Source: Kingdonia uniflora
Taxonomy: Eukaryota; Streptophyta; Magnoliopsida; Ranunculales; Circaeasteraceae
Direction of reading: 5' to 3'
Assembly: GCA_014058105.1 (NCBI GenBank)
Contig: JACGCM010002671.1
Location: forward strand, 1,116,001 to 1,180,000
Length of the DNA stretch: 64,000 bases
The translations under genes and the position numbers were made by a program. Shown here one piece after another: positions 12,101 through 24,372 of the stretch. Position 1 is the stretch's first letter. Each line of letters starts with the position of its first letter. The notes below the pieces were generated by a model, which was given only the letters and a program-made list of their open reading frames with translations, did not search any database and had not been told where the DNA came from.

Positions 12101-13171
12101 TGTTGTTAGCTCGTTTATTTCTATTAATACCAAAGTCCTTCAGAACTACCTCAAGCACAACCCTTTCTCGAGCAATAGTATCTAACAGGGACTCTTTCTT
12201 TGTCACCTTCGATTGAGGACCTGTAAAACAAAAACAATAGATCAACCTTCAATTACAGTAGTTCAATTTATACACTATTACTTAATTTTCTTCACAGTTC
12301 TTTACAAAAGTTTTGTGGGTTCTTTATCTTCTCTCTGAAGGCAATTACCTTTCACCCATATTACAATATCATTTCACATTCGACCTGTTAAATTCAGATT
12401 GAAGAAAAGCGGTCGAGACGAGCTCGAACACAAATATGCCCCTCCAGTTGCAGAATAATTTTTCACACCATAAAACTACAAAGCACCTTCAGGAGATATT
12501 CTGCTCTTTACCTCATTCTCCTCCTACAACCTATTCAAACTCTCCCAAACATTAATCACTTCCCACATGTTCCCATTCAGTTGGGTAGGGCAAGAATCTG
12601 TAATATTTATTATACTTTTTCCAAGATTGTTAAAGGGCATACTCAATCCATACTCCAACTGAGACAGATAACACAGAAAACCCTCGTCCAGGTCGCCCTG
12701 GACATTTCCATCAAAATATTCAAGGGAGATCGACTCATTCACTCCCCTATACAATTTATCCTTCTTTAAATTAGGCAACAAAAAGAAATGTTTTTCCCCA
12801 GATGCTACAGTACAACCCATGAACTGCCTACCAACATGTTCTACAATGTTGCCCCATACTCCACCTACAAGAGCTTTGGATTTACAAAACTTTTTAAACA
12901 TATCGGAGTTCGGAGGGTATGATACCAATTGCCCAGGGAAATTAGGAAATTGAACAAATATTATTTCATCCTCCCTATCAGATTCAAGATTATCAGACTT
13001 AGCCGAACGACCAGAAGTCGATACCTCCATATCAGGTAAAGTCTCCATCTTAATTACAAGTCTAAGGATGAGGTTTGATTCTACACAAATATCCCGCATG
13101 CTCGACCTACATACAAGTCTAGGTATTCTATCATTATCTTTTACAAATCCATGCACACATTTACCATACAT
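9163..13171 (-). pseudogene. element A antisense coding region: Transposase_28-like N-part plus coiled-coil C-part
   Basis: Five or more minus-strand blocks follow one another. 13171-12524 (Met candidate METLPDMEVS near 13048) contains an acidic start and ends in YGLSMPFNNLGKSIINI, CPTQLNGNMWEVINVW, which follows the 'G.r.Pl....l..lg..P.QL.pN.W' pattern I associate with Pfam Transposase_28 ('putative gypsy type transposon'). 12062-11799 is strongly basic (KFLKKRVVKRR, KKRR), like a nuclear signal. 11759-11454, 11444-11208, 10036-9521 and 9483-9163 are Glu/Lys/Leu-rich with heptad character, predicted coiled coil. Gaps between blocks could be introns or decay. Function is unknown. It runs against gag-pol, with its C-terminus next to the tandem repeats, as in element B. 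Confidence 0.6.
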
Positions 13172-13552
13172 CCATCATACATATATGTATATCATATCAT
13201 ATCTATTTTTCACACATATATAAAACTGATTTTTACAAAATAACTATAAGCAACAATTTTTCAAAATTTGAAAATCACAAAAAACTTTTAAAAAAACTAC
13301 CTTCATAATATCATAAATCATCTACTAACCTTCAACGTCTGAATAGGAATATGAAACAGCGCCAAACCCTTCCTTCACAATGCTATTGTACAACCATCGT
13401 CGTGACTCTGTCTCCCCAACTTTTTCTCACTTTGATTGATGATAATTGTTGCCTAATCTCTAATGTGAATCTCTGCTATTTTTATCTTTTATCTCCCACT
13501 GTTCTTCAATTTTTCAGAAGTTGATAAACGTTTGAATGAGAAAGATGAAACA

Positions 13553-13562
13553 TTATTTATAG
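13553..13562 (-). promoter_or_regulatory. candidate TATA box for the element A antisense coding region
   Basis: The minus strand reads ctataaataa about 380-500 bp upstream of the first antisense block, followed by an A/G-rich then pyrimidine-poor leader and a possible splice donor (gaag then gttagt) near 13332. It would drive transcription opposite to the LTR promoter. No experimental support. Confidence 0.35.
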
Positions 13563-13599
13563 TTTCTCTCTCTAACTGCTGGCAATTATTGGGCCTCGC

Positions 13600-15960
13600 A
13601 TGAGCCACCCTCGGTTTTGGAACTGAGGCATCCCTTCTACAATTAATGTAAGACGTTTTACACCCTTTCGGCAAAAATACCTTCCCATAATTGCTCACGG
13701 TCCTATATTTTAATATACTCTCATCTCTCCTACCCAAATCTCCTTCTGACCTCCCCACGCTCATGATGACTCAATACTCATACACAATCGAACTATCCTT
13801 ACAATTATACAAGAGACAAAATTCAAAGCTACGTATTTTTCCTATTCCTACTTCTGCTACTTATAAAATAGCTGAAGTCATTTCTAAAGCTCTCACGTTT
13901 CAAATTTAAATTTTTTATTCACAACAGTCATAAACAACTTTTCAACAAAAATGATAGATTTAAAATATTATTCTAACTACGTTTCAATTACAGTTATTCG
14001 ACCTCATACAATTCACTCCCTCACATATAATAATATATTAAACATCCCAGATGTCCTAGGAGGCCACACCTAATCAGTTTGCCCACAGTAATCCTCATAT
14101 TCTCCTCTTCAATCTATTCCTCAACAATTTGCCTCGCGACCTCTTTTCGAGCTACAAGCTCCAGAATCACTTCATAAAATATCTCTGAGTAAAAATGACG
14201 CCCAATCTTAAGTTCCCTCGCCCTCAAATCTAAGCCTTCAAACTGTACTTCAGATTTAGGCAAATCAGAATCATAGTCTAATAACCCAAAAATCTTCTCT
14301 CGCACTACAGCTATCTTTATTGTCATTCGCCCTTCAGTAGCTAGACGAACTCTCACAGATTGAATCCTCACCATATTATCTTTCTTCCTCCTCTTTAAAT
14401 CATATTTCCTCATATTTATACAATTTTTAAGATCACTTTAAATATCCCACATTCTGTATATATAAATCTATTTTTTCCATAACTGGAAACCCTAAAATCT
14501 TGATAGAAAGTTATTTGACCTTATCTATCCGCATCGACTTCTTTGGATTCATCCTACCTCATTTCAACCTATTCATTACAATTTGTCCCCCAATCCAACA
14601 TTTTACGCGAGATCTCTCTGAGCTCGAACTTTTAATTCCTACAAATTTTATATCTCTTACAATATTCTCCCCTCATAATTCAATAATTTATTCAGTTTGA
14701 AACATATTTTTACACATCTACTATTTTACAGACACATTTTTCACAGTTCAATTGCTAAAATATACTTTCTAGTTCAATCTTAAATATTATATTTCGTCCT
14801 CTAAATATAAATATTTGTATTTCTTATAGCTCAATTTCAATCACAAGAGTTAATTTTATCTATCAACACAGAGTTTGAACAAATTTTTTTATTAAACTTG
14901 AATATCAATTACAGATACTTTACAGATAACAAGTCTTTTAGGTACTTTATAGATAACAAGTCTTTCAGTGATGTTTCACTTCGAGAATCTTCTGAAGCAA
15001 AATTAGAACTAGAAATCACTGAGCTTCCATCTTCCTTCACACCATTTATTTTGACAAGAAACTGAGTTTGGTTGAAGTTTAGATATGGAAGCAAGGATGT
15101 TAGTGCTTGAACCAACTCTTCAAACAAAAGGCCTTCTTAGTGCCAAAATACAATGATTGTGCAAGGGCAAGACTTCCATTCTCCATCTCTCTCCTGCACC
15201 ACCATTGCCTCCTCCTTCATAACCCCCACCAACAAAGAGTTGATGGAGACGAAAAGAAATCCTACCTTAGAATACAATCATTCACAGAATACCTGTGATA
15301 CTGCCTCGCAGATACACCGGCCCCCACATCTGTCTCCTCAACCTTGTCTTCCACAAGAATGTGGAGACACCTCCAACGTGCTTCGCCTGCCAAGACCACG
15401 TAATAAAATCTTCATATACAGTAAAAATCCTCCTCGGCTTTAGCCGCTTCATCTTCTGACATGCCGTGATACGTCGATGGTACAGGAATTAGGGTGGGCA
15501 TCTCCACAGATTGATCCTTGAAATATCTCAACTTTAGCCTCCATAATTCAACAAAAGCTCTCTCTTCATATACCATTCTTTGGGTTTTTACCATTATAAC
15601 TCAAGAATCCAGATAATTTTTCAGCAGCAACGTACTTTGGCAAAATTTACAGTACAGGTACTATTTATATAACCATCATATTTAATGCGCAAGTACGTTT
15701 CCAAAATAGTCATCATTCAAAGCAGAGACACTCTCGGAACCCCAAGCGTCAACAACATCAATCCTTCCCATCTTATAAATGCCAGATATATCCCTCCATT
15801 AAAAAATACCGACTCCCCAACCAGTCAAATCAGCATTAATACATCATTTCTTTTTCCTACACCACCAAAATATAGTTTCTTTCTCAGCCAAAGCAATTTG
15901 TGCCTTCAGTTGCGAGGGACCAATTGGAAGGGCCTACCCTTTGACCTAGTCCAAAATTAA
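13600..15960. other. AT-rich internal region of element A with two unassigned minus-strand ORFs
   Basis: Mostly low-complexity AT-rich DNA. Two minus-strand ORFs look more protein-like than the rest: 14413-14114 (basic start MRKYDLKRRKK, then LLDYDSDLP and ELVARKEVARQIVEE) and 15594-15412 (ERAFVELWRLKLRYFKDQ, MSEDEAAKAEED). I recognise neither. They could be further exons of the antisense gene or captured gene fragments. A smaller ORF (15127-14909) ends in two near-identical copies of a LLS.KYL unit. No RNA gene is visible. Confidence 0.4.
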
Positions 15961-16454
15961 ACTACCTCAATATCAGACTCACGTATTTCACACATGACTT
16001 GAATAGTCAGCATTGACACCTAGGCCACAAACTGATAAAAAATGTGGATCGAGCACAACAGAAAAATATGAACAAGTCAAAGATACCTATCTCCCACGAA
16101 CTCAACAGTTATACAGTCAACCACCACTTACCTCATTATTCGGAGAATGTGCTTCAGTACGATAATGAGCTGCGAGTAAGGTCTATATAAAGTAAAAGTT
16201 CCAGAAGATACAGAGACCAAGAAAAACCATATTTTTAATACTCTAACGCAAAACTTCTTATTTACAAGATCAAGTATTTCTAGTTTGAGAGATTACTTGT
16301 AATAAGATATCAGCCTCAAACAATAAAAGTTGCTATTACTAAAGCCCTTAACTCGAGGTCGTGATTTTTACCTATTCAAAGATTTTCCAAGCTAAATCAC
16401 CTATGTTATTTCTTGCTTTATTTTTTTTTTGTCACATGTACATTGGTGTTACAG
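15961..16454 (+). repeat. 3' LTR-like end of element A
   Basis: The stretch ends in ...tgttaca (16454) and carries the block 'cgaggtcgtgattttt' followed by a decayed hairpin and 'ttccaagctaaatc' (about 16354-16398), which is shared with the LTRs of elements B, C and D at the same distance from the end. The left boundary is not resolved because there is no second copy to compare. Confidence 0.5.
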
Positions 16455-17049
16455 CTAATTTTGAGCCATTTTGAGCTACGGAATTAGGCCATTATAAATA
16501 TAGTGTTCGATCGATCTGATTAAGTGAATTGTGATGAAATCATGAAGAATTAGGTCTTGAAACGGTTGTGTTTGTATAAATTTATAGTTCTGGGTGTGAA
16601 GGAGTGGATCAATGAGAGATTTGTGGTTTATAGTTGAAATGGATTCAGTGAGGTGATGGTTTAAGAAGCTTCACTGACGCGATAAAATGAAGAAGAATGA
16701 AGCTGCTTCTAGTGGGAAAGAGGGATCGAAGACGCTTATAAGTGATGAGTTACTGTCAAATGTTATGAAGCAATAGGTCAGAATAATGAAGCAATATATG
16801 GAGAATGATTGAATCATTATTAGTAACAAAAGGTATGGTATGGGCTATTTACTTATCTCTTTTAACATTGTTGCATGCACATTTTGGGATTTTTAAAAAC
16901 TGTGATCATGGAATGGTTTTGCATTCGGTTGTATATTAGTTGCATTCTCTCACCGTAAATTAGGACTTCTTATGTTATTGGTTTGGTTTGGTGGGGTTAT
17001 TGCGATTTGTAATAATACTACTGCGCAAAATAGGAAATGTAACATATTT

Positions 17050-17118
17050 GGATACTTAGCTCAAATGGTCGAATGCTTGAGAATGAAAATTTATTCGAAC
17101 CTACCAATATCCGTCAAT
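17050..17118 (+). repeat. decayed tRNA-like element, copy 1
   Basis: Contains tagctcaaatggtc (box A-like D arm) and attcgaacct (box B-like T loop). The outer ends ggata and tatcc can pair. The second D-stem half is mutated (gaat for gagc) and the 5' half of the T stem is missing. Related to copies at 30139-30236 and 44245-44328. Confidence 0.5.
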
Positions 17119-20100
17119 AGTATCTTCATATAAGAGATTCGAGGTTATGTTTAAAGAAATCTTAGGATTGTTAGTGAGACATGTTTCAGGTATTAAAGGT
17201 GGAACTTGAAAAATGCACTTTTCGATTCGTTAAAAACATAAATAAATAATATATAAATAAAAAAAATAAAAACCAAGTTGGGTTAGAGAACAAAGATATG
17301 GAGATCCGAACTTTATTTTCATGACCATGTATTTCTATTAGAACTCCTTTTAACTTCCTTTATCGCTTGAAAAGTAGCGAGTAATTACAATATTAGGAAT
17401 ACATTATTTTGGTTTTTTAGTTTTTTTTAGCCATGTTTCTTACTTCATACAAAAATAAATATCAATGGACTTAAGAAATCAGTTATTAAGAACTTCATTC
17501 CTAAGCTTTCTTTTTCACAAGGTCCATTTACCATTAATATGTTCTTCTCCAATGTCCATATTCTTATGTGTGCAAACATTTCATTTTGTAGAAATTAACT
17601 TAATCTTTTTATGACTTAATGACGGTGTCAGAGTTCTTGAGCATTTGCAAACAATTTCGAATCTTAGGTTTTTCGATCTCTCTATGCACTTTTATTTGTT
17701 TGCCATAAAAAATATTTGAAGAAGTTATGTAATGTCACTAAGTTATTCAAATAATAAATTCCATAATCTTAGTTGATTGAAAATTTTAGGAATAATGTAA
17801 AAGGCCTATTAATCTAACATGTTTGCTCCGAAGAGGAGGTTTAAAGCGAGTTTATTGACATATCCTTACTTCACTATATGAGAGAACAAAATCCTAACCT
17901 GAATAATTTTAGCCTAGTATTTTTTTTCCCTGATTTTAATGAATGTGAGTATGTATTTCATTAAAATAGAAAAAGATATGCATAGTTATTTTTAGAAAAA
18001 GGAGCATGTTCACTTGAGAGCACCATAGTCATTTTCTGAATTTTAGGGTTTGAAGAGGAATACATCAAGGTGTTTTAAAACCATATGGCTCATTCTCACT
18101 CTTCATCATCGTCATCCTTCCTTTGTAAAGGTAAACTTCCACGAATAGTTTCCTTTAATTACTTATGAGATTCTTATTCATGGGAGCTCATTTTAAAAGA
18201 CAAATACTAGCAATATGCCCTTTACGTGCTCTGTTTCAATAATTAATTTGTTCGTTGGGGTCGCATTTTTTTAAGGGTTCATTGGGATCATTTGTCTACC
18301 ATATGCTTTTGTTAAGTAAAAAGATTTAATTAGACTCTCTGAGAGTGTGTTTGCTCTAGGGATATCTATCTTATGTATCATAATTGTAATTATAGTTGTC
18401 AATCCGTCAATCCATTATTGGAGTGCTACAAAGATATAAAATGAAAAAGAATGAGCCACTGCCAGTTTTTTTGCATTCTTTAATGATCGTAACTTTGCCA
18501 CTGGTCTATCTCTTTATTAAATAGGGGCGGTGTTTTTGCCACTTTGGACAAGTCTGCCTTATGTCTAGAGACAAAGAGGGGTCAGGATTCTCTTTAGGTG
18601 CCTCAAGATTAGCACATGTAGGGGTCGTTTTGGAAGCTCAAATTTTTACAAAAAAAAACTAAAAGCACCAAGCCCAACAAAAAAAACTCACTTCTCCTCC
18701 CCCGACTCAAATCTTATCTTCTCTTCCACACAAAAAAACCATGGTTCTACATGGCTAAAATAAACTCTACGATCTCTCTCTTTCTTTCCCAATGAATAGT
18801 ACGACCTCTCTCTCTATCTCTCTCTTCAAAATCCTAGAAGCCATAATTTTTCCAATCTTTCGTCTTCATTACTATAATAGATAAAAAAAATCATAGTTTC
18901 TTTATCTGATTTGGTTTGATTTCATCATGGGTTTGAGTTAAAATTGCATCTTTAACACCAGCAGAGCGGAGTGGCATTATTTTTGTTTCAATCGAGGATA
19001 TTTGGGGAATGTTTAGATGTGTTGAATCAGTGGTTGTACAAGAAAGAAGACGATCTAAAAGTCGGTTCATTTTTTCAATTTTGATTTGTTTGTTGTAATA
19101 GTTGGATGTGCAATTAACTAGATTTTGATTTAATTATCGAAAACAGTTGAAGAAAATAACAGAAGATTCAATGGTTGCGAAAAGAATCCAGATGTTCTCA
19201 TATACGAGCTGCAAGGAAGATGAAATTCTACCCATTAACTCGTCATTTTGAATCACTCTTTGTTTCTCATGAAATCCAATGGCTCTAGAACTTTCTTTTT
19301 CTGGAAACCTTCTCTTTGGTTCTCATGAGTCATGATGTCTCCCTCTTCAGGTTATTACGCAAGGTTGTAATGGAAATGACCGAATGAGTAATTTTCTTTC
19401 TTTTTCTCTCTCTCTCTATTACGATTTTTACTTTCTGGGAAATTTTAGGCTGTAAAATATAAAAGTGGAGAAGATTGATCTAAGAAAATGTTGTATAAAA
19501 TAATTTAATTGCTGATTTCAAGCTTTCTGATGTTACCCATTTGCAAATTCTCTAATTTTGATCATGACATTTACATTTGGAGAAATTCAAAAGTTTAACC
19601 ATCATAGGATTCATAGCAGTGATTCAATAAGAGATGCAGCTCTTCTTTAGACCGATTGTAGGTGTGGTTTTACTAATGGGGTTTGTTTGGTTTTTGATGT
19701 TGTGCAGGATGTTTGGCTGGAGACGAATACCAGTGATGTTTGTATACCGATTTCATCTAAGACATTGTGAATAATGGGGATTGATGATCAAAGATATTAT
19801 AAGCATATACCAACTGAGTAATCTAGGTACAATTTTAACAAACATATTGGTATTTTGTGGTTTGGAATTCAAGTTTGGATTCAAGGTGTGTGTGTTTGTC
19901 TCTCTCTGAAATGATCCACGGTTAAAGCTATTTATTTTATGGATTCGTTGTGAATCATGTCCATCTTAGTGTTTTGATAAAGTATTATATTTGTTACCCT
20001 TGCGCTTCGATGTCAGCATCTTCAAGATTACAAACCTTCGAGGAGTCTGTATATACATTAGGTCCCCTTTTGACTATTATCCGAATTACAAAGGCGTAGA

Positions 20101-20633
20101 AAACATAGTTTGTATATGATCCTAATGATTCCTTGAATTTCAATGGTCTTAAAAAGGTGGTGTCTTGAATTATTTCAACTGGGGTTCTTTTTCCAAGGAC
20201 AACTAATCTACATTGGGGTGTTCTTGGAGTATCTAGGGTTAGTCCCTTTGATAGGAGCAATATGCAATCCTTAAATTACTAAGCATTGAGTTTTCAATTA
20301 CTATCATCTTCATTAATAATCATGTTGTACTTAAATGTATTTGGAGTTATAAACTGATGCCTTTCCATGTTTATATATTTCGTGACAATTTTACTTTATT
20401 TATTTCCCTAATAAACAATTATTTACCATTAGAATACAGATTTGCAAGTTCTTTCGATAGGAGTGATGTCGGTTTTGCAGCAATTGCTGACTATCACATG
20501 GTATGCCACCATAAGTCTAGTAATATATCAGGCAGCATTTAACTTTCAGAATCTTTATGTGCATATTCTGAGGACATATTTCAAATTTGGCTTGGATTTG
20601 AACTTACTAGGAGTGAATATTTCTAAACTACAC

Positions 20634-20655
20634 TATATATATATATATATATATA
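20634..20655. repeat. TA dinucleotide microsatellite
   Basis: Eleven TA units without interruption. Confidence 0.95.
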
Positions 20656-23338
20656 CCAACAATATGATAGTCATTGATCACCAGTATTTGGATTGCTTCC
20701 AATTCCAACAACAGCTTATAGCGCAAACAGAGCTCGAGTCATGGAACGATGAACTTGCACTAGGGCAGATTGTGTTTCAAGATGATGGAAACTCTTGAAA
20801 TCTCAGATAAAGAAACTCCATTATTTGAATTTCCTCAAATGTCTGATGCCAACAGGTGAAGTGTGTCTCCAAGCTGATGTCTTTCCATGTATCATGCATT
20901 GTTAAGATTCTTCTCAACCTTTTTATCCTGAAATCTTCCATAACCTAGGAATCCTCGGGTGAGTAATCCTTTTTAATTTCAAAAATGATATTAAGGGTTA
21001 GCAGGTATCGCCTCAGTTATCCATGATATAAATTTATGGGTTGATGCACTTACAATTTCTTTCAATACTTCTAATTTCTTAAAATCTTATAGTTTTATTA
21101 GCTATAGAAAATTCAACTAAGTCCGAATTCAGTTCTTTTGCTTCTGTAAATAGTAACCCTTAATTTCTCTAATCTTACCATAACCAGGGAAATGCAGATT
21201 CTTGCAATCTAGAGAATGACTTAGGATGTCTTCGATTAAGATGTTCTTTGGTACTTACAATAATTTACGAAACAGTGAGTGATCGTAATCATTTAGCCTT
21301 TCTTGATTATTTATTAAATCAAAATCATATGATTTCCAATTACTTTTTTCTCCGTGCTATGCTGATTGGGCAATAGTTTTTTTTTCCTCTGAATATCGAA
21401 TGTTTTTAAGAGGTTAGTTTTTTGTAGACTACTGGAAATATGATTCCACTTCTATCATTCAACAAGAATTCGAGGTCTTTTTTTTCTTGCCGATTATAGT
21501 GGTGGATATTTCTGGGTGTCAGAGGTGCTTGAATCAGTCCAAGGTGAAAGCACATGAAAGGATCTCATGATGGAGATGCAAGGATGTTCAATTTTGAGCA
21601 AGGATCCTTTCGTTTATATCAAACTAAACTAGAGTTAAGGCAGACGCCACAACAACCATGGGATATGTATTTGATCAAGGGGACAATTGTAAAGAACCGA
21701 GGATGAATCATATTCTAGGACATAATTGTGTATCACGCAAGCATAGGCGAAGCTTTTAATGTTCCATGCAAAAGGAGTTTCTTCTAGATTGAAATAAAGG
21801 TGGGAATCAAGGAACAAAGAATTCTAGAGGAGAACATAAAGTAATATTCCTTGGATGGATCAGTTGTGTCTTCTGTGATCTTTGTATGGGCAAAATCTAC
21901 AAGAGTTTGTTGCCAGTTCTAAAGGACTACCTATACCAACTGTTGCTTATTGAGTTATGCCAAGAGAGAATTGAACGGTTAGGAAACACTCAACATCACA
22001 CCCTATTATGATGAAGTGTTGATTTCTAGAGAGGTTCTCATTCTAGGTGAGGTCCAGCGTATGAAAAATGAAAACCGTATTATTACAAATATACTTACAT
22101 ATGGAGAGTGAGTGAGTCCGCTTACATCTTTGTTTTCGTCTAGCCCTCCAAATGATAAACCGGATGGCCAGACCCAAAAGAAGTATCCCAAAAATATTGA
22201 TAATGATACCACCACAGCAGTTCGTCTCTTTTCTTTCTAGACTTGCCTATCTTCTCTATGTGCTCAAAAGAAATAAAGGAAAACGTCATGACATGTTGTA
22301 TAATCACCTAAACAAGCAGGATTATTTACTTTACTACAATTCTAGAGGTGAGATGTGAAGGAATGGAAGTGTATGTGGGAAACATCAATACATATCATCT
22401 GAATATGCATCAATGATATCCCTGTTGCATTGACTATTATTTCCTGAGGATAAAGGACGAAATTGTTCTTCGTAACCATATGTGACCAGGACATTGGTTG
22501 AACTTTGAGTATGATTTAGATCTTGATTCTTACTGAAATTCAGTTTTGCTTATATATCAATTAGAGGCTGATAGATGGAGTTAAAACTTGATATTGACCT
22601 GCAGTAAAAAGAGGTCAGTAAAATTACTTAAAAATGATTTGTTAAGTAACTGATTACTAAGTTCTGAAGCTGCCAAGCGTAGATAAAGATATTGGCCAAT
22701 TGACACAATTCTGATATCAACCAAATCTAAAAACCACATCACACAACGAGAATCTTTATATTTTTAGTAGGGGGACAAAAGAGTATTATCCACAAAAACA
22801 CGTATCATTGATGGCATCCAATTGATCCATAGAATGATACTATTAAGCTACGGGGATAAGATAGTATGTCCATTGTTAATGAGTTAATTTTTTAGAGCTG
22901 AATACATGAACTTGGAACCAAAGAAGGGAAGATCAAAAATGCAGAAACTGGAATTGGTGCCATACTATCATGGCATTCGTTGAAAGGATAGTTAGGGTAG
23001 GGTGTTTCTGTCAAGTTGTTGTATAATTATAGCAGTGGTGGACATGGGTAAGATAGTGGTTTTATTTTAGGGGTGTGCATAGTGATAGGTTTGGGGGATG
23101 GTCTGTGGGAGAATCATATCTTATTTAGAAATCTCCCACTGCAGATTGCTCTCTCTCTCTCTCTTTCTCTCGCATCTTTAATTGAAGAACTAAAAATTTC
23201 TCATTTTCTCCCTTTTGCTCTTTTGATCAAATTGTTCTAGGAATATATTTGAGTAGATTAATCAGTAATATTCTAATAAAAAATTTTGGTGTACTCGTTG
23301 ATAATCTCTAAATCACTATTATTTTTTGCAGGAAAGAT

Positions 23339-24299
23339 TGAAGCTTTATCTCGTGTCTAGTTTAGATGTCTGCATTATCTCGTGGTTACTCGTCGTTAGA
23401 GATTGCACCTTGAGCGACTATAGCTGGACTGACACTGAACATGTAAGTGGGCTTCTAACTCCTTGTTCAAGAATATCAAGCCCTATGTATTTTTACAGAG
23501 TATGGAAAATGTAATAAGTATGTCTTTTTAAGATAACAGAAGTTCTATTCGAATAGATTCATTTTTCTATTCGAATTGAACTGGAAACATTTCTATTCGA
23601 ATAGATTTTATTGTATTCGAATAAAATGCCTCAGGTTGTTTTTTATTCGAATAAATTTATTTTTATTCGAATAGATTGGCCCAGCCTAATTTTTATTTGA
23701 ATACATTTATTTTTATTCGAACAGAGGACGTGTTTTCTGTTTTCCTATTTAAGACTTCCTTTCTTTTTTCATAACTCACCTCTTCCAAAACCTATTTTTT
23801 CAGAGCTTGAAATTTAGAAAAAGGAGAGATTTTAACGAGCGATTCAATGCAAAGTAAAAATCTTATTGAATCAATCAGAAAAATTTAGAAAACCTAATCA
23901 TTGATTTGTAAAGTTTGAGCGATTCAAGCTTTGAAGCTTGGGTACATTATCCGAGGCAAGGCGTTGAGAGAACGAAAGGGCTTTACGAGAACATGAAATT
24001 GATTGTGAGGAGTTCAATTAGAAGAGAAGTAACCACGGGATGTGTTTATCGAGTTTGTAAGTAATTGAATACTTGTAATTTAATTTTAATAGTAGATTGT
24101 TTAACTGTCGGGTAATTTGACAGGGACCTGTAGGTTTTTCTCCTGCGAAAGGTTTCCCACAGGGTTAAAAAAAATTGGTCTTGTGTTTAATTTCCTATTT
24201 CTTGTTTACACTAGATAATTGGACAAATTTGAATTAGGACCTATTGATTTAGACCTAATTTATTCAAAATCGACTAGTCTCAAGTGTCTAGGAATTTCA
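23339..24299 (+). repeat. 5' LTR of the Copia element
   Basis: Begins tgaagc and ends ...ggaatttca, matching 28244-29227. Contains eight TTCGAA-centred palindromes (23546-23725) and a conserved 'aaaggtttcccacagggttaaa'-like stretch near 24150 before the U5 end. Confidence 0.88.
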
Positions 24300-24301
24300 A
24301 T

Positions 24302-24313
24302 TGGTATCAGTGC
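24302..24313 (+). other. primer-binding site, initiator-Met tRNA type
   Basis: tggtatcagtgc, one base off the usual tggtatcagagc of plant Copia elements, two bases after the 5' LTR end region. Confidence 0.8.
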
Positions 24314-24372
24314 GGTCATGCTACAAGGATTAACAACCTGAGCGTGGATTCTTACTTGATTGCTTGAGATTA

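Larger units (their letters stand above)
8020..16454 (+). mobile_element. element A: 3' portion of a decayed Tat-lineage Ty3/Gypsy retrotransposon
   Basis: The order is integrase C-terminal part (to 8696), short tandem repeats (8840-9125), a long coding region on the opposite strand (13171 back to 9163), about 2.7 kb of AT-rich DNA, and an LTR-like end (to 16454). The same order is seen in the complete element B at 52867-63592. No gag, protease, RT or 5' LTR is present, so the 5' half was lost by deletion. The left limit is where integrase similarity to B starts, not a proven terminus. Confidence 0.65.
16455..23338. other. unassigned AT-rich intergenic DNA
   Basis: No gene I can defend. Short ORFs (for example 20442-20798 plus, 19994-20260 minus, 22006-22215 minus) show no known motif. 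A short open stretch at 16687-16776 (MKKNEAASSGKEGSK then ISDELLSNVMKQ) and an ATG with a Ser run at 18085 followed by a GT donor look like fragments of old exons but cannot be named. Simple repeats occur at 20634-20655 (TA) and 23146-23171 (CT). One tRNA-like relic is annotated separately. Confidence 0.5.

Noticed and set aside
16687..18140. Short exon-like stretches (Lys/Glu/Ser-rich ORF; Ser-run ATG with GT donor)
   Set aside because: Too short and without matching further exons to support a gene call.
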